Positions 55,541 through 64,000 of a DNA stretch of 64,000 bases are shown in pieces; position 1 is the stretch's first letter; each line of letters starts with the position of its first letter. Under the pieces are notes generated by a model. The model saw only the letters and a program-made list of their open reading frames with translations. It was not told the DNA's origin and made no database searches. Made by a program: the position numbers and the translations under genes. Source of the stretch: CAVUCH01 sp963739995 (GTDB lineage Bacteria > Acidobacteriota > Vicinamibacteria > Vicinamibacterales > JAENWD01); NCBI GenBank assembly GCA_963739995.1, contig CAVUCH010000004.1, forward strand, positions 62,001 through 126,000. Direction: 5' to 3'.

Positions 55541-57700
55541 CTATTTCGCCAACGCATCGGGCCTCATCTGGAACTTTATGACTTTGCTCGGCGTTCCCTT
55601 CCCGCCCTCCATGTGGAACGGGGCTCGCGTGCTGACCGTGGACCAGAGACCCCTGCCTTTCCACCCGGCATTCGGATCGTCGATGCGGCCGTCCATCCAC
55701 TTCGTGTAGAAGCCGAGCGGATAGGGCACGCGCAGGACGATCCACCTGCCGTCCTTGAGCGCGAGCAGTCCTTCGGACTCGTTCCCCGTGTTGATCGGGA
55801 TGTTCTTCCCGAGCCCGAACGTATCGAACTGGTCCACCCACGTGTAGTAGCTCGCCTCCGCGCTGCCGGACGTCGTCACACCCTTCATCTGCGGCAGCGG
55901 CTCGGGGTAGAGCGTCCAGCCTTCGGGACAATGCTTTCCCGTGGCCTCCGGTCCGTTCAGCGAGCCCTTGCACTTGCGACGGTCGAAGCTGGCCATGTGA
56001 CCGCTGGCGAGGGCGACCCAGGCGACCCCGTCGCGATCCACATCCATGCCTCGCGGCGAGAATCCGTGCACGGGCGCCTTCGGGTCTTCCGCCGGCGTTT
56101 CATACACCTCCGCAAGCGCGGTCTCAGGCGGATTCAGGCCCGGGACGAGACGGACGACCGCGCCCGGGTAGCCGAGCACCGAGCCCCACACCGATCCGTC
56201 GGGCGCGGGCGACACCGAGTACAGTCCGCCGCCACCGTAGCGACGGTCCTTCACGGGATCGGGCGGAGCGTTCGGCTCCGTGTGCGGGTCGCGCCGGCCG
56301 TTGCCGTTGGTGTCGATGATGAGCGCCGTCCACCCCTGCGACTTCATCTCGTCGCCGGTCTGGTCGAACATCTTCGTATTCAGCCACCCCATTACCGGCC
56401 CGCCGCCGCTCGTCCACAGCGTGTGATTCTCGTCCTCGGCGAACATCAGGTGGTGCGTGCTGAAGCAGGTGCTGATGTGCGTCAGCTTCCTGGTCGCGGG
56501 ATCGTAGACAGCGAGGTGGCGGGACGCGCGATCGACCGGCGTCACCTGCGCCGACGGGTGCGTAGAGCCGGCCTTGCACTCGGGCGGGTTGTCCGGCGGC
56601 CGCACGGCGGCCGTGATCCACACGCGCCCCTTGTGGTCGAACATCGGGTTGTGGACGTTGGTGCGGCTCTTCCAGATCGGCTCGTCGCCCCAGTACGGGG
56701 AGCGCTGGGGCATCTCAGGATCCCGTGCGGCCGTGTTCGGATCGCGCACCGTGAGCGGCACCTGGCTCGTGGCGTGGCGCACCGGGTCGAGCACCGGCAG
56801 GTAATCGGCGCTCTCCTCGAGCGCGCCGTAGATGGGCCCGTTCGCATTCAGGGTGGGATTGCGCCGATCGGTCGAGACCTCGTCGTGCAGGTATGCCCTG
56901 GGATCGGCCCAGTCCCACTCCGTGATCACGACGTGCCGTTCGATCCCGCGTGGCCGCGGGGGCGCCGGCGGCAGCTCGCCTTTCGCGATGCGATCGGTCC
57001 ATTCGGCGAACATCGTGAGGGCGCGCGGCCCGAGGTTGTTGATCGTGCCGATCATGGTCGTTCCGGCCTGCCCGGACTGGATGCGCCGCTCCCAGGCGTC
57101 ACGCGAAGAAGCGAACTTGCCGAGAGATGGCGGGAACTCGCGGGTGGCCTTGTTGCCCAGCTGGTGGCAGGCGAGGCAGTTGCCTGACTTGACGCTCCGC
57201 AGGAAGTCTCCCTGCGTCTTGACGTCTGGCGAGATGCCATTCCCCGCCGGGCCCGTGCCGGGGAACTCGTCCGCCTTCGGTGGCTCGACGAGCGAGAACC
57301 AGTAGCCGGCAGGATAGTATTGCGCCGCCGAGTGCGCGTCTGGCGCCGGCACGGCAGCCAGGTTCACGAGCTTGCCGGGGATCGACTCCACCTTGGCAGA
57401 GTCCACCAGCCCATAGCCTCGGGTCCACACACGGTAACTCGCCTTCGGCAGATCCGGGACCAGATACCCTCCTGCATCGTCGGTCACGACTATGCGGACA
57501 AACTTTGTCGGGAGGTCGGAGGTCTCCGCAATCACCCAGACGCCGGCCTCCGGCCCGCGCGGGCCGGTGACGACGCCGGCGATATCGTCGGGATCAATTG
57601 GGATGGCGGCGCCTCCGCCCTGGAATGCATCTCGCGCGTGCAGGAGCACCGTGAGGCACAGGACCAGGACAACGCTGATACCGGCAAAACGCCTGAGCAT
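55541..57700 (-). CDS. Secreted mono-haem cytochrome c / beta-propeller protein
   Basis: A 719-residue exported protein. Signal peptide to about residue 25; a carboxypeptidase-regulatory-like domain (IAGVVTGPRGPEAGVWVIAE...YRVWTRGYGLVDS, about 38-115); one haem c site (SGNCLACHQLGNKATREFP, about 170-190); then a long propeller-like region related to streptogramin lyase/NHL repeats (DHKGRVWITAAVRPPDN, ENHTLWTSGGGPVMGWLN, DGSVWGSVLGYPGAV, DRDGVAWVALASGHMA). The mix suggests an electron-transferring dehydrogenase-like or sensor protein; the reaction is unknown. The ATG is set by GGAGG 7 bases upstream. It is the first gene of an operon with GH32. Confidence 0.8.
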   Translation of the reverse strand: MLRRFAGISVVLVLCLTVLLHARDAFQGGGAAIPIDPDDIAGVVTGPRGPEAGVWVIAETSDLPTKFVRIVVTDDAGGYLVPDLPKASYRVWTRGYGLVDSAKVESIPGKLVNLAAVPAPDAHSAAQYYPAGYWFSLVEPPKADEFPGTGPAGNGISPDVKTQGDFLRSVKSGNCLACHQLGNKATREFPPSLGKFASSRDAWERRIQSGQAGTTMIGTINNLGPRALTMFAEWTDRIAKGELPPAPPRPRGIERHVVITEWDWADPRAYLHDEVSTDRRNPTLNANGPIYGALEESADYLPVLDPVRHATSQVPLTVRDPNTAARDPEMPQRSPYWGDEPIWKSRTNVHNPMFDHKGRVWITAAVRPPDNPPECKAGSTHPSAQVTPVDRASRHLAVYDPATRKLTHISTCFSTHHLMFAEDENHTLWTSGGGPVMGWLNTKMFDQTGDEMKSQGWTALIIDTNGNGRRDPHTEPNAPPDPVKDRRYGGGGLYSVSPAPDGSVWGSVLGYPGAVVRLVPGLNPPETALAEVYETPAEDPKAPVHGFSPRGMDVDRDGVAWVALASGHMASFDRRKCKGSLNGPEATGKHCPEGWTLYPEPLPQMKGVTTSGSAEASYYTWVDQFDTFGLGKNIPINTGNESEGLLALKDGRWIVLRVPYPLGFYTKWMDGRIDDPNAGWKGRGLWSTVSTRAPFHMEGGKGTPSKVIKFQMRPDALAK

Positions 57701-57741
57701 GATCGGACCTCCACGGGAGTGGGGGGATTATCGATCTAATT

Positions 57742-57879
<138 letters not shown>

Positions 57880-57922
57880 TCGAGTACGGCCGCGAACAGC
57901 GGGCCGGCTGGTGCGCCGGTAA

Positions 57923-58090
57923 CCTAGTGGCCTGTATCGGCTGAAGCGGTAGTGGATTTCGGAGCGCGGCGCCTGGCTGGCAAGGCGCGACGACCGAGCA
58001 TACCGGGAGTATTCGAGGGAGGAGCAACGCCGCCAGCCGGGATGCCCCGCCCGAAAGGCACTACTGATTCAGCTGATACAGGCCACTAGG
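57923..58090. mobile_element. 168-bp MITE-like element with 32-bp inverted ends
   Basis: Left end 57923-57954 and right end 58059-58090 are inverted repeats matching at 29 of 32 positions; both outer tips read CCTAGTGGCCTGTATC. Inside, GCCTGGCTGGC pairs imperfectly with GCCAGCCGGG, and the centre has CATAC/GTAT, so the whole element folds on itself. No ORF. A CTAG at each tip could be the target duplication or part of the repeat. TAGTGGCCTGT recurs at 59412-59422, perhaps a remnant. Confidence 0.75.
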
Positions 58091-58405
58091 AGCCGCGGAG
58101 GCGCCTCGTGTTGCGGCCCGAACTGCATCGGGCCCGCACATCTGGTCAGAAGACAACGGATGGCTGGGGAGCCGGGCCTTCAGTCCCGGCGGACGATCAC
58201 GCTGAGCACGAGTCCCAGCACCAGGCGCGAGACGCCGAGTGCTATTGCGAACGTGCTCCCGAGCGCAACGGTGAGGACTGCAGCGTCCATTGTCCTGATC
58301 ATCGGCAGATCTGGCGCGCAATATAGAGGGCGTGCACAGTTCCCGCGAACTCCCGCTGACAGAAGTGTGACAATCGGCGGCCGGCTCGTCCTGTAGCATT
58401 GCCGG
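58091..58405. other. Intergenic region with one REP copy
   Basis: It contains the REP-like palindrome GCCGGGCCTTCAGTCCCGGC (58171-58190) and, at its end, the desaturase promoter. No gene recognised; short reading frames here have no similarity. Confidence 0.5.
58394..58399 (+). promoter_or_regulatory. -10 box of the desaturase gene (probable leaderless start)
   Basis: TAGCAT ends 6 bases before the ATG at 58406, without Shine-Dalgarno. Confidence 0.4.
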
Positions 58406-59413
58406 ATGCTCGATGTCGAAGTCGATTCTCCGGCGGCAGCCGCGCCCGTGTCATGGAGCGCTCGCCTGGCGCCATTCCGCCACCCGGATCTCGCCCGTAG
58501 CGTATGGCAGCTCTCGAGCACGCTGGCGCTCTTCGTGACCGGCTGGTGGCTGATGTACGCCAGCCTGCGCCTTCCCTATGGGGTGACGCTCCTGCTGACG
58601 GTGCCGACCGGCTTCATGCTGATCCGGCTGTTCATCATTCAGCACGACTGCGGCCACGGCTCGTTCTTCAAGTCCAGCAAGGCCGCCGACCTCGTGGGCG
58701 CGTGCCTGGGCGTGCTGACGATGACGCCGTACACCTACTGGAAGCGCACGCATGCGATGCACCATGCCACGTCGGGCAATCTCGATCATCGTGGGTTCGG
58801 CGACATCAACACGCTGACGGTGCGCGAGTACCTCGCGAAGACGCCGCTGGAGCGGCTGAAGTACCGCATCTACCGGCACCCCGCCATCCTGTTCGGGATC
58901 GGGCCTTCGCTGCATTTCATGGTCGTGCACCGGCTGCCCACCATCGTCCCGCGCGAGTGGTGGCGGGAACGCCGCAGCATCATGCGCACCAATGCGGGGC
59001 TGGCGGCGTTCATCGTGGCGATGGGGCTGCTGGTCGGCTGGAAGGCGTTCCTGCTCGTGCACCTGCCCCTGATAGCGTTCAGTTCCTCGATCGGCGTGTG
59101 GCTTTTCTACGTGCAGCACCAGTTCGAGCCGACCTACTGGGAGCACGACGAGGGCTGGTCCTACGACGCCGCGGCGCTCGAAGGCAGCTCCCACTACGAG
59201 CTGCCGCGCCTGCTTCGGTGGCTGACCGGCAACATCGGCCTGCACCACGTGCATCACCTCAACGCACGGATTCCGAATTACCGTCTGCAGCAGGTCCTCG
59301 AGGAGGTCCCCGAGTTGCAGCAGGTCACCCGAATCACCCTCTGGCAGAGCATCCGCTGCGCGTCGCTGGCACTGTGGGACGAACGCACGCGGACCCTCGT
59401 GCCCTTTCCGTAG
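58406..59413 (+). CDS. Membrane fatty-acid desaturase
   Basis: A 335-residue integral membrane di-iron desaturase that adds a double bond to membrane acyl chains. The three histidine boxes are HDCGHGSF (about residue 80), HAMHHATSG (about 117) and HHVHHLNARIPNY (about 285). Hydrophobic helices flank them (LALFVTGWWLMYASL, FMLIRLFII, FIVAMGLLVGW). It groups with omega-6/delta-12-type desaturases; regiospecificity is unknown. It may adjust membrane fluidity. It stands alone, with a MITE-like element upstream. Confidence 0.9.
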   Translation: MLDVEVDSPAAAAPVSWSARLAPFRHPDLARSVWQLSSTLALFVTGWWLMYASLRLPYGVTLLLTVPTGFMLIRLFIIQHDCGHGSFFKSSKAADLVGACLGVLTMTPYTYWKRTHAMHHATSGNLDHRGFGDINTLTVREYLAKTPLERLKYRIYRHPAILFGIGPSLHFMVVHRLPTIVPREWWRERRSIMRTNAGLAAFIVAMGLLVGWKAFLLVHLPLIAFSSSIGVWLFYVQHQFEPTYWEHDEGWSYDAAALEGSSHYELPRLLRWLTGNIGLHHVHHLNARIPNYRLQQVLEEVPELQQVTRITLWQSIRCASLALWDERTRTLVPFP

Positions 59414-59738
59414 TGGCCTGTTCTCGTCATATGTAGAGCGCGTGGCGGCCGCGGATGCGAGCGGCTCGGAGCACCGCCGCCATGCGCTCGCAGTGCCAGA
59501 GCGCGCAAGTTGGTCAATCTCGCTCGAGCTCCCGATCGAGAGAGTCCGCCCGGCGCCAGACTTGTCGCACGCTCCCCTCCGGCCCCGTCAGTACACTGAA
59601 CAGTTTGCCTCCCGAGATGCCGAGAAGATTCAGGGAGAAGCGCGTGTCCCCACTCGGGAGCGCTGTTCCGCCCGCCGCGAGGACGACCGCACGGCTGGAT
59701 TCTGAACTCCTGAATTCGATGCTTCATCGAGGTGGCAC
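59414..59738. other. 325-bp intergenic region, nothing recognised
   Basis: Only the TAGTGGCCTGT tip shared with the MITE-like element (59412-59422) stands out. No ORF with similarity, no hairpin with a T-tract. GAGGTGG at its end is the Shine-Dalgarno of the next gene. Confidence 0.45.
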
Positions 59739-61016
59739 GTGGGCGATTCCAATCTGCGCAGCACCGGGGCGCGCCTCGCTCGCGTCCCGGAAGCCCTGCC
59801 CGCCCGACAGCCACGGCCGGCGCTCGGGCATCCTGCGCCCGACCGCGTTGCGGCTCTCCACCCCGTTCAGCTCTCGGTCATTCTCCCGTGCCTGAACGAG
59901 GCAGACACGATTGCGACCTGCGTCCGCAACGCGCTCGAAGGAATCAGGAACGCGGGCGTGTCCGGAGAAGTCGTCGTCGCCGACAACGGCAGCACTGACG
60001 GTTCCCCCGTGCTCGCCCGGGCGGCTGGAGCCCGTGTCTGTGCGGCGCACGAGCGCGGCTATGGCGCCGCGCTCATGGCCGGCATCGCTGCATCGTCCGG
60101 CACATTCATCATCATGGCAGACGCTGACGAGAGCTATGACCTGACGGATATTCCGAGGTTCGTCGAGCTGCTGGGGCAGGACTACGAGCTCGTGCAGGGC
60201 TGCCGGTTGCCCGGCGGCGGCGGGGTCATTGCGGCCGGTGCAATGCCTTGGATGCACCGGCACCTCGGAAATCCCGGCCTTTCGTGGATTGCACGGCGGT
60301 GGTTCAGGACCAGGGTCACAGATATCTACTGCGGGATGCGGGCGTTCCGCCGTGATCTCTACGACCGACTGAGCCTGAGATGCACCGGCATGGAGTTCGC
60401 GACCGAGATGATCGTCAAGGCCAGCCTTCATGAGGCCAGGATGACGGAGGTACCGATCACGCTGCATCGCGACGGCCGGCGGTCGCACGCGCCGCACCTC
60501 CGCACGTTCCGGGACGGCTGGCGCACCATCGCCTTCTTCCTGCTGTGCAGTCCCAAGCGGCTCTTCTTGTGGCCGGGTGTGGCGCTCGCCCTGGTGGGCC
60601 TGATCGGTTACGCACTGGCGATGCCTGCGGCCACCATCCGAGGCGTGACGTTCGATGCGCACACGCTCCTCTTTGCCAGCCTTGCGCTGCTGACGGGATA
60701 CCAGAGCACCCTGTACGCGTTGTTCGCCAAGGTATTCGCCATCAACGAGCAGATTCTGCCGCCGGATCCCGCCATCGACCGCGCGCTCGGGTGGCTCACA
60801 CGCGAGCACGGCGTGCTGGCCGGTTCGGCCTTGTGCGCTGCCGGTGGTGCGCTGCTGGTGTACGCGATCGTGCTCTGGTCCCGCGCCTCGTTCGGGCGTC
60901 TGGATTACGCGTCCACGATGCGCCTCGTGGTGCCGGGCGTGACGCTCAGCAGCCTCGGCCTGCAGACCGTTCTCGGGGCGTTCCTTCTCAGCATCCTCGA
61001 GCTGCGGCGCCGATGA
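59739..61016 (+). CDS. Family 2 glycosyltransferase with C-terminal membrane helices
   Basis: A 425-residue GT2 (GT-A fold) enzyme of the dolichyl/polyprenyl-phosphate glycosyltransferase type. LSVILPCLNEADTI starts the domain; VVVADNGSTDGSP, GYGAALMAGIAASSG and MADADESYDLTDIP (DxD-like metal site) follow, then GMRAFRRDLYDRL. Four hydrophobic helices occupy the last 160 residues. It probably charges a lipid carrier with a sugar for the GT-C enzyme encoded two genes on. GTG at 59739 is supported by GAGGTGG 5 bases upstream. Its stop overlaps the next start in ATGA. Confidence 0.87.
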   Translation: MGDSNLRSTGARLARVPEALPARQPRPALGHPAPDRVAALHPVQLSVILPCLNEADTIATCVRNALEGIRNAGVSGEVVVADNGSTDGSPVLARAAGARVCAAHERGYGAALMAGIAASSGTFIIMADADESYDLTDIPRFVELLGQDYELVQGCRLPGGGGVIAAGAMPWMHRHLGNPGLSWIARRWFRTRVTDIYCGMRAFRRDLYDRLSLRCTGMEFATEMIVKASLHEARMTEVPITLHRDGRRSHAPHLRTFRDGWRTIAFFLLCSPKRLFLWPGVALALVGLIGYALAMPAATIRGVTFDAHTLLFASLALLTGYQSTLYALFAKVFAINEQILPPDPAIDRALGWLTREHGVLAGSALCAAGGALLVYAIVLWSRASFGRLDYASTMRLVVPGVTLSSLGLQTVLGAFLLSILELRRR

Positions 61017-61721
61017 ACGCCGATTTCGATGCAATCGCCGAGTCGTACGACCAGGGTACTCGATGGCGGGCTGCGGATCACGGGTGAGCACCGTGAGTAC
61101 TTTGCGCGAGCCAGGGTGGCGCGGACGGCAGCGTACGCCCGCCGGCTGAAGCGGCCTACGCGGCTGGTACTCGACTACGGATGCGGCACAGGCGCGACCA
61201 CGCCGCTGCTGGCGCAGGCCCTCGGAGCCGACTTCGTCGTGGGCGTGGACGAATCGGCTGCATCGCTCGCCATCGCCCGCCGCAGGTTCGCCTCCCCGCA
61301 CATTCGATTCGCCGCACCCGACGAACTGCGCAAGACAGACGTCTTCGATGTCGTGTACGTGAACGGCGTCTTCCATCACATCGATCCGGAGCAACGCGTG
61401 AGCGCCATCGGCAGCGTCGCTCGTGCCATCCGGCGCGGTGGGCTGCTTGCCTTGTGGGAGAACAACCCGTGGAATCCCGGAACACGATGGGTGATGCGCC
61501 GTCTGCCTTTCGATCGCGACGCACAGATGTTGAAGCCCTCTGAGGCCGCCAGACTGCTGAGCACGAAGCTGAGCGTACTGGCGACGCAGCACTGCTTCTT
61601 CTTTCCGAGGCTGCTGTCGTCGCTTCGGCGATTCGAACCGATGTTGATGGGCGTGCCGCTCGGCGGCCAGTACGTCGTGTTCGCCACTCACCGCGGAGAT
61701 CCGCGGGCCTGCCCACGGTGA
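61013..61721 (+). pseudogene. Class I SAM methyltransferase, frame broken once near 61055
   Basis: A methyltransferase of about 235 residues when corrected. ATG at 61013 overlaps the GT2 stop (ATGA) and gives MNADFDAIAESYDQ; removing one G from GGTAC at 61055-61059 then gives VLDGGLRITGEHREYFARARV and the rest of the protein. Motif I is LVLDYGCGTGATTPLLA; the following VVGVDESAASLAIARR, FDVVYVNGVFHHI and GGLLALWENNPWNPGTRW fit small-molecule methyltransferases. Start and stop both overlap neighbours, so it is a coupled middle gene. The frame break is probably a sequence error. The acceptor (sugar or lipid) is unknown. Confidence 0.8.
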
Positions 61722-63338
61722 ACCAGCCGTCCCTTCTGCTCACCCTGGCTGGCGCCCTGGTGCCTCTGGCGATCCTGTTCGCGGTTCGTCGGGTGCCGGT
61801 GCAATACCTTCGCGCGATTGGTCCTGCCACGCTGATCGTGCGGCATCCGGCGGCGCCTCTCGTCCTCGGTTTGATGGCGGCTGCGCTGGTGACGGCGATC
61901 TGGGGCTCCTGGCGTGAGCCTGGCGCGATCCACGACGAACGCGCGATGTTGCTTCAGGCGAAATTGTTCGCCGAGGGAGCCTGGCGCGGGCCCACGCCTG
62001 CTGTCCCCGTGTTCTTCGAGCAGATGCACGTCTTCGTCGAACCTGGCGTGGCCTCCAAGTATGCCCCGCTGCATTCCGCGCTGCTGGCGGCCGGGCAGGC
62101 GGCGTCGGTTCCGGGGCTGGTGCCGGTGGCTCTGACGGCAATCACGGTTGTTGTGCTCTTCCTGGTCGCACGCCATCACATCGGCCCCTGGGTCGCTGCC
62201 GCGTTCACCGTCTGCTGGGTAACGGCTGTCCCGGAGCTGTACCTGGCGAACGACGTACCTCTCGGAGACGACCACCGCTGCGCTGTGGGCGCTCATGTTG
62301 TACCTGTACCTGCGTTGGCGGGAGCACCCGACCGCGCGGGATGTGTTCCTGATGGCAAGCTGTGGCGCCCTGATGGCCGCAACGCGGCCGCTCACCGCCC
62401 TGTTCCTGACCTTCCCGATGGTCGCGGTGGTCGGGGCCGACGTGTGGCGGGCACGACGCTGGCGCCATGTGGTCTGGGCCGTGCTGCCGGCGTGTCTGGT
62501 CGGAGCGCTGATGGTCACCTGGTCCCAGCAGACGCTTGGAGACTGGCGGCACACGCCGTACTCCGAGTACTCGAGACAGTACATGCCGGACGACACACTC
62601 GGGTTCGGCGTCGGCACGGAGAGACCCTCGCGGGCGCTTCCGCCAGACCTCGCTGGGGTGGCGGGGACAGCGGGTGCGCTTCACGCGCAACACGTCATCC
62701 GCCGCCTGCCGGTCGTCCTGTTCGAACGGGTCGCGTCCCTGGTCCAGCAGCTTGGATCGGACTGGCGCTCGGGTCTCCTGGTGCTCTGCCTGGCGGGCTG
62801 GCGATCGAAGCCGCACTTCGAGCGCCTGCTCGCCTGCTCAGCCCTGTCCCTTCTCGGCGGGTACCTGCTCTTCGCGCACGGTGCTCAGTGGACTGTGTAC
62901 TATCTCGAGGCCTTCCCGGTGATCGCGCTGCTCGGCCTCTCGCAGTTCTGGCGGCTCGCCGGCGACGGCTCACAAGACAGGCGCACACAGGCGGCCGCAG
63001 CCGTCGTCTGCTGGGTCGTGCTCGTCTCGCCCTTGCTGGTCGGTGATCTCCGTCACGTCAAGGCCATTCGGGACGACTATCTTGCCTTCCACCGTACGTT
63101 CGAGCGCAAGACGGCGGCGTTACGGAAACCGGCGATTGTATTCGTGCGCTATCCTGCCGCGCACAATCCCGACTTCAGCCTGGTGTCCGCGCCGGTCGCG
63201 GGTGACGCGGATCCCGTCTGGATGGTCCGTGACCTCGGGCGCCGCAATCTCACGCTGTGCGCCGTGGCACCTGGCCGCACGACCTACCGTCTGGACGTTG
63301 CGGCTCGGAGCCTGAGCACAATCGACTGCAACCAGTAG
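61718..63338 (+). pseudogene. GT-C membrane glycosyltransferase (ArnT/PMT-like), frame broken once near 62258
   Basis: A membrane protein of about 540 residues when corrected. GTG at 61718 overlaps the methyltransferase stop (GTGA). An early luminal-loop motif GAIHDERAMLLQAKLFAEG resembles the catalytic Asp/Glu of GT-C enzymes of the ArnT/PMT family, followed by FVEPGVASKYAPLHSALLA. The frame breaks at LANDV; removing one C from GTACC at 62255-62259 gives VLSETTTAALWALMLYLYLRW and continues through about eight more membrane helices. The C-terminal segment (about the last 100 residues) is periplasmic. It likely transfers a sugar from polyprenyl phosphate made by the GT2 protein. The break is probably a sequence error. 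Confidence 0.78.
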
Positions 63339-63343
63339 GCGCG

Positions 63344-64000
63344 TCAACGCGCGCCCGACTCGGACGGCAGCGGCTTGAAATAGAAATTCTCGCGATCCAC
63401 CCAGATGTAGCGGCCGTCCAGCACGTAGCCGTGCCGTGCGAAGTAATCGAGGATCTGCTGCCGTACGGGAAGCAGGGCCTCGATGCAGACCAGCGCGGGC
63501 TTGAACCGGTCGATGTCGAACCCCTTCAACGCTTCTGGTTCGTGCAGCTCGATATCCATCGACAGGAAGTCGATCCGGGTCACCTTTTCACGATCCAGAA
63601 GGTCCGTCAGCGACACCGTCGGAACGGTCCGCACCTCGTCAGGAACACCAAATTGACGGACGAACTCCTCGTTCGCCGACGCCACCGAACTCTGATCCTT
63701 GAGCACGAACAGCTTGGCCGTTTCATCGGACCTGCTCGACACGAACAGCGGAAAGAAGCGCGTGCGGGGCCTGTGCTTCGGGTAATCCGCTGCGAACTCC
63801 TTCTGGGGTTCAACGGCAACACCCGACCAGCCGAGCACGGTTTCGAGGTAGTACGTCTTGCTTGCCAAGCGATAGTGATTAGCCCCGATGTCGACGAAGA
63901 ACCCGCCCTTGCGATCCTGAAAGAAGTCACGAATCAACCACTCTTCCTCGCGTTCTGAATTGTGGGCGGGCCCGTACGTCTGTTGAAACCAGTCGATCTC
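63344..64000 (-). CDS. FkbM-family methyltransferase (5' end beyond the window)
   Basis: The last 218 codons of an FkbM-family SAM-dependent methyltransferase, usually modifying sugars of glycans or antibiotics. The frame stays open to the right edge (EIDWFQQTYG...), so the TTG at 63937 is not the start. Motifs: GGFFVDIGANHYRLASKTYYLE (motif I, VDIGAN), LGWSGVAVEPQKEFA, TVSLTDLLD and IDFLSMDIELHEPEALKGF. It ends PLPSESGAR. It converges on the glycosyltransferase operon with 5 bases between stops, and may act on the same glycan. Confidence 0.87.
   Translation of the reverse strand, partial: EIDWFQQTYGPAHNSEREEEWLIRDFFQDRKGGFFVDIGANHYRLASKTYYLETVLGWSGVAVEPQKEFAADYPKHRPRTRFFPLFVSSRSDETAKLFVLKDQSSVASANEEFVRQFGVPDEVRTVPTVSLTDLLDREKVTRIDFLSMDIELHEPEALKGFDIDRFKPALVCIEALLPVRQQILDYFARHGYVLDGRYIWVDRENFYFKPLPSESGAR

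Overview
The window is a high-GC chromosomal segment that looks like Acidobacteriota, most likely a Vicinamibacteria-type soil lineage. This is inferred from gene content: an Oar-like TonB receptor with an N-terminal carboxypeptidase-regulatory domain, a VPS10/sortilin-like BNR protein, a DUF1080 protein, a glutamine synthetase III, an ECF sigma factor coupled to a Ser/Thr kinase, and many REP-like palindromes. It is mostly housekeeping DNA. I see no tRNA, rRNA, prophage or CRISPR array.

Layout. 1-4.8 kb: start of a TonB receptor, a GHMP kinase and PEP carboxylase; both enzymes carry a +1 frame break. 5-13.6 kb: Oar-like receptor behind a GntR-type palindrome, a secreted esterase, a structured intergenic element, a swivel-first aconitase-family enzyme, DUF1080 and Smr proteins. 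13.8-18.4 kb: a nucleoside kinase divergent from an ArsR-methyltransferase fusion, followed by S-adenosylhomocysteinase (frame break). 18.4-28.2 kb: a small outer-membrane barrel, a large HEAT/DUF349 protein, a peroxiredoxin with an in-frame UGA at the peroxidatic cysteine followed by a SECIS-like hairpin (probable selenoprotein), an acetyltransferase coupled to parC, and two further genes. 28.5-39.4 kb: NYN-LOTUS protein, VPS10-like protein, DUF2207 protein, parE, then a REP/RAYT cluster. 39.7-46.3 kb: PDZ-7TM-GAF Ser/Thr kinase, ECF sigma factor and truncated pseudokinase in one overlapping operon, divergent from glnN. 46.5-53.8 kb: aminotransferase, short asparaginase-like protein, dihaem cytochrome c, and 2-oxoglutarate dehydrogenase E1 and E2. 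54-64 kb: GH32 with a haem c/beta-propeller protein, a 168-bp inverted-repeat element, a fatty-acid desaturase, a translationally coupled glycosyltransferase/methyltransferase/GT-C operon (two frame breaks), and the start of an FkbM methyltransferase.

Three window-wide patterns stand out. (1) At least 15 intergenic tandem arrays share an exact 7-bp period although their unit sequences differ; one lies inside the sucB linker. (2) Five genes carry single-base +1 disruptions, four of them exactly at a GTAC with one extra C or G, which points to a systematic sequencing or modification artefact rather than true pseudogenes. (3) Many start codons lie 5-9 nt behind a TAnnnT box with no Shine-Dalgarno, suggesting widespread leaderless transcription. 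Central carbon metabolism (ppc, aconitase-like enzyme, sucAB), the SAM cycle (ArsR-MT, ahcY), topoisomerase IV (parC, parE) and nitrogen assimilation (glnN) are the main functional themes.
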